Assembly: GCA_016748015.1 (NCBI GenBank) | Contig: JAAOMT010000197.1 | Span: 272,939 to 336,938 of the forward strand | DNA from: Geosiphon pyriformis | Lineage: Eukaryota > Glomeromycota > Glomeromycetes > Archaeosporales > Geosiphonaceae | Length of the DNA: 64,000 nt | Direction: 5' to 3' | In this document: one piece after another, positions 35,459 to 45,439 of the stretch | Numbering within the stretch: the stretch's first letter is position 1 | How the letters are laid out: every line of letters begins with the position of its first letter | The notes under the pieces: model-generated | The model's input: only the letters and a program-made list of their open reading frames with translations | What the model was told of the DNA's origin: nothing | Databases searched by the model: none | Position numbers and translations under genes: made by a program

Positions 35459-36770
35459 ATGGAACAAAAGAGTATCAAACAACAATCAAAATATTTTATC
35501 ACTTACCAAAATATACTTTATCAGAAAAATAGAAGAGATCTAAATCAACCAACCAGAGTAATTACAGAGCCAGAAAAAGAGACAATATTATTCAACATGC
35601 ACTTAAATCCAATAACAGAACACTTTCACAAAGAAGCAACCATGAAAAAAACCAGAAAAAGATACTATTGACTATCAATATATCCAGACATCATCTAGTA
35701 TGTTCAAAACTGTGACGCTTGTCAGCAAAGAGGAGGAACAAAACCCAGTGAACCATTAAAACCAATCAAAGTAGGACAACTATTCGACCGTATTGGAATT
35801 GATTTAGTCAGACCATTAACAATTACCAGCAGAGGAAACAGATATATAGCAGTAGTCATGGACTATCTCACTAAATGGCCAGAAGTGAAAACAATTCAAA
35901 GAGCGGATGTAGAATTTGTTGCCAAATTCGTTTATCAGGATTTGATTTGTCAACATAGATGTTCAAAAGAATTATTATCAGACCAAGGAATGCATTTTGT
36001 GAACAGAACATTAACAGAATTGAGCCAAAGATTCGGAATTAAGAGACCATTATCATTATCATACCATCCACAAACCAACGGATTAGTCGAAAGATTCAAC
36101 AGAACATTGTGTGAAGCAATAGCTAAGCTCAGCCAAGAAAACCAGAATGATTGGAATTTGTTGATACCATCAGTATTATTTGCTTATCGGACAATAAAGC
36201 AAGACACTACACAAGCAACACCATTTGAATTGGTATATGGTAGAACAGCAACATTACCAGTGGTGATAGAGGTTAACACATATCCAACTGAACCAATAAC
36301 AGAAGAGAATTTCCAGGAAATCTTGTTGAAAAAAACATATGACTTAATGGAAACATTGGAAAACAAACGAAAAAGAACAGCTGATAACATACAAAAGTCA
36401 CAAGAAAAACAGAAAGAAAGACATAATAATCAACTACCAGACAAACCAGTTGAATTCAAGATTGGAAACAAAGTACTCTTATATTGTACCAAAGCGGAAA
36501 ACAATAAAGTGGAAAATTTGACCCCAAATAGGATGGACCATTTCACATAGAAGAAATTCTAGGGAATAGAGCTTACAAATTAAGACTAGATAACAAAATT
36601 TTAACCAAAGCAGCACATGGAAATCGATTGAAACCATACCACAACATCACACTACCATCTACCAATAATATTCCACAATTAAGAATACAGAGAATACTAG
36701 TCCAACCAGATGAGATTCCATGAGATCTGGAACCAATCATCATTATTAATAATAACACATCTAATTAATT
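35459..36770 (+). pseudogene. gypsy integrase (HHCC zinc domain, DDE core)
   Basis: The N-terminal zinc region has MHLNPITEHFHKEAT and YVQNCDACQQRGG (H-H-C-C). The core is the longest intact piece, 35858-36550: first Asp in VVMDYLTKWPEVK, second in LLSDQGMHFVN, Glu in QTNGLVERFNRTL, so the DDE triad is complete. The C-terminal region (FKIGNKVLLYCTKAE; after a frame change HIEEILGNRAYKLRL) is chromodomain-free as far as can be read. Stops occur at about 35530, 35670 and 36550. Confidence 0.85.
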
Positions 36771-36821
36771 GACAAAAAAATATATAAAAGACATGGTAGA
36801 TATAACAAAAGAGATCAGAAA

Positions 36822-37449
36822 ATGGAAAACACTGACAATATCCATTCACTAACACAACAACTCTTCCAGTTAATTCAAAACCAAGAAATGAAAATTACAA
36901 TCAATCAACAAACAATTTGTTACAAAAATACGTCAAAAACTCTACCATATAGGATACAAAAGAAAGCTGAAAATATGGTTGACAAAATAATTACCAAAGT
37001 AAAATTGGCCATAAAAGAACAATAAATAGTTAGATTACAACAAAAATTGACCAGAGAAACCTGGAATTGGTAAATACAACAATTTTCAAGAAACTATTGT
37101 TATTTTTACTTGGAACAACATGTGAATATCCAGAATCTATATATGGATAAAACAAAGTGATTATTTGACACCAGAATACTACAATAATTAGAACATTTTG
37201 TGAGAAAAAACAACTTATCCACACAGGCTCAAGCCATATACCGAATACATATAGCATTTCAGGATCGACCAGAAATCTTACTTGACAAAGCAATGGACAT
37301 GGTTACCAATAATCAATTAAGAAAGATCACCAATGCTCAATTTGAAGAATTACAGACTCAAATAGCACAAATAATTTTTGAAAATGAAATTTAGGAAATA
37401 CTTCAAGAAGAGGAATTAACAGAGTTAGATTTTAACAGAGCTCAATATT
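36822..37449 (+). pseudogene. Extra ORF between integrase and 3' LTR, unknown function
   Basis: Starts ATG at 36822 (MENTDNIHSLTQQLFQLIQN) and reads on through stops at about 37023, 37071, 37148 and 37187 to ATG-less continuations and the open piece 37200-37394 (IYRIHIAFQDRPEILLDKAM; ALRK-like Gln-rich helices), ending near LTELDFNRAQY at about 37448. About 205 codons, predicted helical and Gln/Asn-rich. No transmembrane segment, so not an obvious env. Several stops replace likely Trp and Gln codons. Function unknown. Confidence 0.55.
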
Positions 37450-37461
37450 AAAAGGAGGAAA
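37450..37461 (+). promoter_or_regulatory. Polypurine tract
   Basis: AAAAGGAGGAAA lies 3 nt upstream of the 3' LTR, the usual position of the plus-strand primer. Confidence 0.75.
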
Positions 37462-37464
37462 TAA

Positions 37465-38305
37465 TATTATTCATAGAAATATAAGGAATATATATTAGCA
37501 TAGTTATTAGCCAATTAGAAGTAGATGTAGTAAAATGTGGAATTCCAGGATTCCCCTCAAGAATTGCAGGATTCCAGGAATTACAAGATTTTTATAAGGA
37601 ATTTCAGGATTCCAGAATTCCAGAATTTCTCTCAAAGGAATTGCAGGATTTCTGTTGTAAAGAATTGAAGAATTGAGAAATCTCAATTATGTATATATAG
37701 CAGTAAAATTAGAAGCTGAAAAAACAGACCTCGCAGTTTAGATTTAATCTAAGCAACTCTTTAAATCACAAACATCTAATAAATAACTATTTGTTATCTT
37801 AAATTCATTTCTACTATCAACACTTCATGTTGATAATAATTGACACTTAACCACACTAGAACAATAGCTCTTGATCATGGCTATTGATGGAATACTAACT
37901 TGTAAATCGCCTTGGCTTATTTCTTTTCTTTCTTTATATTTTATTTTCTTTATTTTCTTTGATTTTGTTATTGTGCACTAACCAATTAATTAAAAGTGCT
38001 GATTACTAACATCAAGGATTGCCTGGTAAAAAACCTCTGTGAGTGGGTAAGACACGTACAGAAGATACAGATTACTTATCAGAGGATTGCTGGCCACCAA
38101 GCCAAAAAAAGAATTGACAAACTTGCGAGTCTGGGAAGCTATGGATAAAACAACTATTGAATCTCTGTCCATTATATAAAGAACTCATTTGGAAAACCTT
38201 TAGATATCAACTACTTAAAAATATTATCAACAACACGAGCAGCTTTTAAACACCAAGTTACAGAATTTTTATTTGATCTGAGACCCCAAATAATTAACTG
38301 TAACA
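37465..38305 (+). repeat. 3' LTR of the gypsy element
   Basis: About 841 bp, TATTATTCATAGAAATATAA to AATAATTAACTGTAACA. It aligns with the 5' LTR throughout. The extra length comes mostly from additional GGAATTCCAGGATT-like units (37539-37665). Differences from the 5' LTR are mainly transitions. Confidence 0.93.
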
Positions 38306-38309
38306 ACAT
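38306..38309. repeat. Right 4-bp target site duplication (ACAT)
   Basis: Identical to 28110-28113 on the other side of the gypsy element. Confidence 0.9.
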
Positions 38310-38489
38310 CCACACATTATCAAATTTGTTGACAATCCAAAGGCAAACTTTCCCTTTTAACTTTGATTCTGTGAAAATAGAAATTAAATTGTTTTTTTTC
38401 TTATGCCAATAAATGATATTATCCTGTTTTACAGAATTGTTTATTCTTTTAACATTACAAGTCACAACTTTCCAGATCTTATCACTCAT
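38310..38489 (-). pseudogene. LINE copy 2 ORF2, N-terminal piece (start of endonuclease)
   Basis: ATG at 38489-38487; reads SDKIWKVVTCNVKRIN and then FTESKLKGK (the endonuclease Glu is present) up to KFDNVWM, where the gypsy element cuts in. The frame continues at 28113 with FTSGLESG. The ATG overlaps the ORF1 stop as ATGA. Confidence 0.85.
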
Positions 38490-40351
38490 TGAAAAAAAAG
38501 AAGGGTAGAAACTGAACCAGCATTGTTTATTTTAGCCAAAAGACTCATAACTGTAATTAAAAGATTGTTCAATGTTTCTTCTATTTTTGAGATAACTGTA
38601 GGATCAAAAACCACTACTCCCACAACAGTCTTACCACCAGTGACCACACCTGAACCCTCACTTATCACTATATTCACCTCTTAATTCTGTGATGAAGGAG
38701 TTACCAACAGCTAATGTCTAAGACTAAGCTAGGAAACTATTGGCTCAAGTGTATCCAATTTCTTAGCCAGCATGTTAACATGCTCTGCAAGGCTAATGAG
38801 ACTGCGCTCAAGAGCAACAAACCTATCATTCAGTTCTAAAGACACCAGTGGAGTAGGCTTTATTTCTGAAGAAAAGCCAGCTTTCAACAAAATATTCTAA
38901 CCAGGAGAAGGGGGGAAAGAAGACTCACCAGCAATTTGTGCCCATGAGACAGCACCAAAAGAAACAGGACAAGCAATTGGGACTGAGCATTTGGCATATA
39001 TAGCAGCCAGCCTACTTTTATCCAAGTCTGAGAAAGTTTTCCATAATAAAGCACCAGAAGAAACATTTTTCTTCTTACCAATAGGACAGGCCAATAATGT
39101 GTGGCTTAATTTCCCACACCCAGCACACTTGGCTAAAACAAGACAAGACCAGTGCAGATTGGCCTTTTTTAGAACAGGCATAGTTTTTATAATAGCATCC
39201 AATAACTCAGCAGAATCAAAACAAACAATAGTACACCTGGCCCGGACATAAGAAACCAGGTGACAGTTAATTATGCAAGATTTTCCACCCACTAAAGCAA
39301 CATAATCCCAAATATCATGTGCATTGGTTTCCATTGACAGAGTGTACAAAAGAGCTTTGTAAATATCTTGTGCATCCCATGATTCTTTGTTTATGTCAGA
39401 TTTAGCAATATGTACTGCATTTTTCCCAATCAGAATAGACCATTTTACCATAACCAAATCAGCATGATCAATTTGTTTAAATTCAACTATCACTTTTTGT
39501 TACAGCCCCACCAACTGCATCTTGATCAACTTAATTAATCTGAACTTGGATAGCACAGCACACACAGTCTTTGTTGATGTTCTAATTAGAATTTTTTTCA
39601 ACACCACAGCCCAATTTAAACATCCAGATGATTTTTTGAGATTAGTGTTTACCAATATCTTTGCTTCTCCAGCCTTTTTTGAAGCCTGCACTAAACTCAA
39701 TTTGGAAGTAAATGTCATTCTAATGATCCCAGCAAATTTTGAGAAGGTAAAGTCCCTCCCCAAAACCATTGATTTTAGAAAATAACTTTCTGATTACCAC
39801 AAGCTTTTCTTAAGCAGATTTTTTAACAACATTGTCCAAACCAATGTTCAGAGCAAAAGATTTTCTAACAGAAATATTGACCAAGTTTTTTAAAGGAGAA
39901 GAGAAAACCACAGGTTTGTCCAAGAGAATATCATCACTATTATTGCCCAAAAAGTCAATTTCCCTAGTGGTTTACTCAGTGTTCTCTTGGTCAGAATTTT
40001 CAAACTCTTAGGAGTTTGTTCCAAGTCTCCACCAGTGAGAACACCATCTTTTCCATAATTAAAGCTAGTTTCCTCAACCAAAAATTTCTCTTTTATGTCT
40101 ACACTATCTGATTCAATGATATTACCTGTTTTAGAACTCTATAAACAACCATTTGGCATTTTAGTAGCAGCAAATTTTCTATTACCCATATTATTCTCCA
40201 AAGCACCATCCCTTCTTTTTTTTCTAGACTCAGCAGACTTGACACCAATGTTGAAACCAGACTCCATGATAGACTTGTTCAGAATGGCAATACTAGGACC
40301 AATGGTGGCCTCATAATCAAGCAAAAACAGTTTGGATTTAACAGACTGCAT
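38486..40351 (-). pseudogene. LINE copy 2 ORF1 (CCHC knuckle protein), inactivated
   Basis: Starts with the Met at 40351 (QSVKSKLFLLDYEATIG; the frame also opens upstream to 40438). Blocks shared with copy 4: KINGFGEG, IKMQLVGL, the large open piece 39493-38897 with WSILIGKNAVHIAKSD, YKALLYTLSMETNAHD, the knuckle CAGCGKLSHTLLAC (C-x2-C-x4-H-x4-C) and VSWAQIAGES. It ends ...STLLFFQ with TGA at 38488-38486. Stops lie near 39495, 39790, 39890 and 40140 on the minus strand. Confidence 0.8.
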
Positions 40352-41039
40352 GATGAAAAAAAAAACTTCTTTCAAAAAATATTTTGACTCTTTTTTGGGA
40401 ATTTGGGATGAACAAAAAAAAGAGGTTTTTTTTTTCAAATTTTTTACACTTTTAATTAAAATAAAATTATTTAAAAAATATTTTATTTTAAATAAAAAAA
40501 TAAAACAAAATAACTCTATTTTTTAAAATTAATATTAAAAATTTTGAATTTTAATTTGTTTTTATTAACTTTTTTCTAAATTAAATTAACATTAAAATTT
40601 AAAAATTTAAAACAATATTATAATTAATATTAAAAAACTTGTTAATTTTATATTTATTTTAATTAACAATCAAATTTATTATAATTAACAATCAAATTTA
40701 TTATAATTAATTAATTATTTTTTTAATATTTTTAAAATTGATATATATTAAAATTTTTATTAATAAAAAATTATACAGAAAATTATAAATATTTAAATAC
40801 AAATATTATTTAAAACTTATACTTTTTTTGGAATTATTTTTATTAAAATTGTTATTTAAAATTACAAAACTTTTGTCTTAGTAATAATATTAAAACTAAT
40901 TTGTTTTAATTTTAAATTAAAAAAATACCAGTATAAAAACCCAAAATTATAATTAAATATTTATTTTTAAACAGTATTATAAATAAATATATAATATATT
41001 AATTTGTAAATTAGTATAATTAATTAATAATATAATTTA

Positions 41040-41420
41040 AAATTTTTAAATTAATTAAGTTTTTTGTATAATAAACAGAAATTCACTAATAATAATTAAT
41101 AATATTTGATATTTAACTTTTTTAGTATAGTAACTGGTTTATTTTAATGTTTTTTATTTTTTTAATAACCAATTTAATAAGTTAATTTTATATTTATTTC
41201 TATGTTTTTTACCAAGTAATTTTTAATATTGTAATTTTAATATTTTTTTTTAATTAATTAATAAAATAAACAAATAAAACAAACAAACAAAAAGAAAATA
41301 AATAAAATAATAAAATAATAAAATCAATATTCTATTAATAATCTTAATTAAAAGATATTGTTCTAATGTTGTTAAATTTTGTAAATTAATATTATTAATA
41401 TTATTTAATAATAAATAATT
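41040..41420 (-). mobile_element. LTR fragment (gypsy family), decayed
   Basis: Reverse-oriented blocks TTTTTTGTATAATAAACAG, TTTTTACCAAGTAATTTTTA and TCAATATTCTATTAATAATC match internal parts of the LTRs at 15392-16196 and 12198-13132 in the same order. Both ends are lost. Confidence 0.6.
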
Positions 41421-42224
41421 TTAATAAAATAAATAATATTTTTATAAAATTTAAATAGTAAATAAATAATTTGTAATTTTTATTAAATTTTATTTTAAAT
41501 ATTAAATTTCAACTTTTTTTTACACTATTTTATAATGTCTTTTTGCTTAACAAAATTATTTATTTTTATATATTATAAATAATAATTTTTTAAATTAAAT
41601 TAATTATAATAATAAAAAAATACAAAACTTATTTTTGGCAAATATAACATCTAATTTTAATAAAACAACATCAAAAAAACCTGAAAGTTTTATTTTTTTG
41701 GTCTTTAAGTCATTTAATTTTATACAAATAAGTAATCTTAAAACTCAATAATAATAATTTAATAATATTTTTAAAAAAAATATTTGATATTATATTTGAA
41801 TTAGATATTAAAATTAAAGATAAAACAGTAAGTAATACTTAAAAAGTAGCCAAAAACAGAGCAGACAATTTAAATGTTAATTTCAATTACTTTATTCAAT
41901 TTCTTTTTTAATATATTCATCTTTAACTTTAAAACAAATAGTAAAAAATTAAAGATTTTTTTAATTAAAATTATGTTAAGATCTTTAACAAAACCAAATT
42001 ATATTATTAGCAAAAAAAAACATTTATTTTAATTAAATAATAATTTGTATAAATAACTTAATTATTATTTCCAATTATAAATTTTTATTTCAAAAAATAT
42101 ATTGTTTATTATTAAATAATTATATTAATTTACTTAAATAATTTTAACAATAAAATAAAATAACTTGGAACATCTTAGAATAATTAAAATAATTCGGAAT
42201 ATCTTAGAATAACTTTACTACAAA

Positions 42225-42225
42225 T

Positions 42226-42257
<32 letters not shown>
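42225..42257. repeat. (AT)n dinucleotide run
   Basis: Perfect alternating TA/AT of about 30 bp following TTATG. Confidence 0.9.
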
Positions 42258-42604
42258 AGTAGTTTTTAGGTTAAAAAACAAAAAAACAATTCGGAATTAA
42301 AAATTATAATATTATTTTTTATTCCTTTAAAATAAATATTAATGTAATTTCTTCATTTTTTCAATTATTGATTAAACCCCTAAAATCTGAAACAAATAAT
42401 CATTCAAAAATAATCTCTGGTTAAATATATTCAAATTAAATCAACAGACAATTGGTCCTCTAAAATCTATAAAACAATTTAATGAAACGAAAATTATGAC
42501 TTTTAACTGTAATACGAGGCGCGCTGCAACAAAGTGTGACGTCACATGTGATTGAGGTAAAAAAAGTTCGCGTTTTTGTTTCCCGGTCCACCTGCCAGCT
42601 CGGC

Positions 42605-45380
42605 ATGTCAACAGCATCGTTCGTCATGAACTTCTTTGATAAAACCGATGTTAGCCAATGGGCACCTAAAAAGGTCATTGAGCATTACCGGAAAAATATT
42701 TCGCAGGATGATCCTTTAGCCAAAATACTTTATTGTATCAAAGTGGACCTCGAGACGATTGTTAAACATGACCCTAGTGAATTACGAAGATGCAAAGCGC
42801 AGTCAATCATTGATAGTTGGAAGGTACGTTTGTGGGTTGACTGGTGAGATCAAGGGGATAAAGCCTCGTTTTTTGCTTCGGCGGGCGAGACTGAAGAGGG
42901 CAAAAGGTCGAGATATGCCAAGCTGGAACACGGAAAGTTGACTGGTAATGAACGGAAAGTTCGCGCCTATCTCGATCGCCTTCGGCGGCAAGCTGGAACA
43001 CGGAAAGTTGACTGGCTATGAACGGAAAGTTCGACGCTCCCCTCTAATTCAAATATTGACCCACAATTCTGTCATGATTCTTGATCTTTGAAAATTGCTT
43101 TCTGAAAAAAAAAAATTATTTTATTTTGGGGAGGTAAGGCTTGGGCTAATAGTGTGAAAGAATCTGAAAAAGTAGACCGGGCACAACGTAGTTTGGATCA
43201 TGCTGAGACAGTGGATAAGCTTTTACAGGTGAGCTGTGAAAAGGTTCTTATTCCGAAGATCAATTAAGATTAACTCATTTAATTATTTTTAGGTTCAGCA
43301 CCATTTACGCGCTACTGAAAAGGCCGCAGCTCAGTTAGATATAATTCAAGACGGGCTGCTTGCAACCTCTCGTAAACGTGTACTTGATTCTGAAGTGATT
43401 TCCAAATCTGATGATAACAACAACCCGTTTTTGGTTCGATCGGACAACACGGTAATCGATACTGCTTTTTTGCTCTGTGGTATCGAAGCTCGAGTCTAAA
43501 TAGATTTCCTTTTTAATGTCATCTATTTAGGGTAAAAACTATCGTGTGGCGGCAGACAAAGTACGTCAGGCTACTATAGGCAGATATCTCAACATGCTGT
43601 CATTCTTGCGCTAAAGACAGTTTTCTCTCAGGCTAAAGTGGCTGGGACGGAAGAAGGAAGCGAAGGTGATAGTAACCTGGAAGAGTTGGATGACGAGCTT
43701 GAACTTTGTGACAGGTGAGTCTTATATCCTTTACCTCCTGAGGTACTATGTTAGATGTTTTTCTATATGGGCCACTCGATAGCAGTGATATAAAGGACGA
43801 AGGCGTGAAGCAGTTGAAGGAAGCGTGTATAGAGGCAAAAAAAAGAGACGCACATCAAGAGTAAGTTCTTCGTCCCTGCCAATGGATTGTAGCAATGCTC
43901 TAACATCATGTAAATAGGCCCATTTGGTGGCGGGTTATCGACCTTCGACCCAATTCGAGTTGGCAACCTCTTCCCCCATGGCTGGAGACCATGAGAAAGA
44001 TGGCCGAAGAAAGAATGGAGGTACAGATTTCTGATATGACGGAACGATTCATAATCGTTTTGTCTCAAGTAAGTGTTCTGACTTTGGAGCTTAGTAATTG
44101 TAGCTCGATCTCTGAGTGTTTTGTACAGCTGCCGCTTCAAGATCTTGAAGATATCGCCCGGGATTACAAAATAATCGGCTCACAGGGCGTTTTAAAAAGA
44201 TTGTCGGATAAAAGAATTCCGGTGCAGCCTTCCTCTATGGATAGACTGGAAGCTTTACTTACTGGGGATACGTCAAGTTCTATGTTGCCTTCTTCATGTG
44301 TGGATGCGGAGTTCAAGTCCATCAATCCGGCCTCGAGCGAAATAATATGGATCCTAGACTGTTTGAGCGACATGTGAATAATCTTGTGCTTGTTTGCTTT
44401 CGCTTAATTTTGTATAATCTGACTTATTACCATAGGTACTTCAATACCAAGCGCGGAATCCCGCAAAGAACGAACACTGAACGGGATATCGATATATATT
44501 ACAGCAAGATTTTGTTCAACGCTGTGGAAGATGTCGTTGACATTCATTAGTAAGTAACATTTTTCGCAGCAGGTCTCGTCCGTAAACTCGTGCTAATAAG
44601 GCAAATGCATTTAAGTGGGGAGATGTGCAGTCGAACATCAAGAGAACGTCGTCAAGGTGCCGTTGACGGCACAAAAGATGATGAAGGAAGCAAATTGGAC
44701 TGGTTATTTTCTGTATGTTCTCTAGCATTCATTATCCTTAGCATACGACTTACAGCATCATTTAATTTTTCCAGCGGCATGACCTTGGACCGCATTATTA
44801 CTGGGGCCAAGAATTTGGTATAGTCGAAAATGCGGGCCCTAAATGTGATAACAAGGCAAAGGTGGCTGGAGACTCAATCAAAACCGTGAAGAATTTGCGA
44901 GATATGTTGCTCTCAATACGCAAAAAGTTCCCGGCGGCCGGGATGTCCTCAACTCTAGACAAATCGTACAAATCACTGGTACTCCCGGGGCTAATTGTCT
45001 CATCTTGGGGATACCAAGTCTTTGGCGTGACGCCTATCGACAATGGGTGGTTTGCCCTTGCGAAGATGGATGAGTTCTCACTTCCTATCACAATGCGCGA
45101 GCTTCGCAAAGTTCTAAAGTGCTGTCAGGCAATGTTGAAAATTCGTGTATGTGTAGTTGTTGCTTTTATCAATCTTTAACGATGTTCAATCTTAATGTGT
45201 ATGATGTTCTAACATTATTAGGAGCTTTTGAAGAGGAACACCGAGATCATGAGGCTGGTGATGGATGCCATGGATGAAGAAAAGTATGTCCCGGCTAAAA
45301 GCATAAAGGAAGACGAATGCAGGACGCCGGCCAAGAAAAGTATGTATACTGTTGTAAAGCATGCAATGATATTTATCTAA
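42605..45380 (+). CDS. Twelve-exon gene of unknown function, possible PD-(D/E)XK-like core
   Basis: Exons whose phases all agree: 42605-42823, 43139-43228, 43293-43451, 43531-43560, 43632-43714, 43783-43860, 43918-44068, 44129-44373, 44436-44549, 44616-44712, 44775-45146 and 45222 to the end; about 600 residues. The start is the first Met of the exon 1 frame (STASFVMNFFDKTDVSQW). Residues 70-150 look coiled-coil (SEKVDRAQRSLDHAETVDKL, HLRATEKAAAQLDII), followed by an acidic stretch (SNLEELDDELELCD). The C-terminal half has TERDIDIYYSKILFNAVED, GEMCSRTSRERR, GSKLDWLF, YYWGQEFGIVENAG and VKNLRDMLLSIRKKFP. This order resembles a group of uncharacterised fungal proteins I recall from Mucoromycota, in which GRKxD...ELGxxE could be the D and E of a PD-(D/E)XK nuclease; that is inference. 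The last exon may be spliced again near 45340, ending near 45434. Confidence 0.7.
42920..43033. repeat. 44-bp direct repeat pair in intron 1
   Basis: AAGCTGGAACACGGAAAGTT and the following 24 bp occur at 42920-42963 and again at 42990-43033 with one or two differences (70-bp period). The intron (42824-43138, 315 bp) is several times longer and richer in GC than the gene's other introns. Confidence 0.88.
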
Positions 45381-45439
45381 TTTTCGCAAACTTGTTCTTA
45401 GAGAGACAAAAGGATTTAAAACCGAGTTCAACATGAGGA

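Larger units (their letters stand above)
28114..38305 (+). mobile_element. Complete Ty3/gypsy LTR retrotransposon with dUTPase domain, inactivated
   Basis: 10.2 kb element: 5' LTR (28114-28917), primer site, gag with CCHC knuckle, protease, Cys-rich spacer, dUTPase, reverse transcriptase/RNase H, integrase, an extra 3' ORF, purine tract and 3' LTR (37465-38305). Integrase after reverse transcriptase assigns it to Ty3/gypsy. It sits in ORF2 of LINE copy 2 with a 4-bp duplication. Stops, a frameshift in the dUTPase region, and protease and reverse transcriptase active-site changes show that it is dead. The two LTRs differ by many transitions and by array length, so insertion is not recent. Confidence 0.95.
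23556..40445 (-). mobile_element. LINE copy 2, split by a complete gypsy element
   Basis: Minus-strand LINE of about 6.7 kb once the 10,192-bp gypsy element at 28114-38305 is removed. Its 5' end is near 40440, ORF1 occupies 40351-38486, ORF2 runs 38489-38306 and 28113-23666, and the 3' UTR (TAACCAGCC-like block, CACTAGGTGACATTTGGGCC on the minus strand, then an A-rich tail) ends near 23560. The endonuclease sequence KFDNVWM/FTSGLESG is continuous across the insertion. It has premature stops but keeps most catalytic residues, so it is younger than copies 1 and 3. Confidence 0.9.
40446..42604. other. AT-rich region with one LTR remnant and an (AT)n run
   Basis: No gene. An LTR fragment lies at about 41040-41420 and an (AT)n run at about 42225-42257; the rest is A/T-rich without readable homology. 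The last 100 bp before 42605 rise in GC and form the likely upstream region of the next gene. Confidence 0.6.

Noticed and set aside
36822-37449. env gene making the gypsy element a retrovirus-like element
   Set aside because: No signal peptide, membrane segment or Cys pattern of a surface protein is visible in any frame.
28918-37464. TGA decoded as Trp in the gypsy element (alternative code)
   Set aside because: TAG and TAA also occur at Trp, Gln and Arg positions, many TGG codons are kept, and neighbouring host genes use TGG and end at normal stops. Mutation is the simpler explanation.
42803-43001. Two minus-strand ORFs in intron 1 of the unknown gene
   Set aside because: Short, overlapping each other in two frames, built from the direct repeat and antisense to a gene with consistent splice phases. 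No support as genes.
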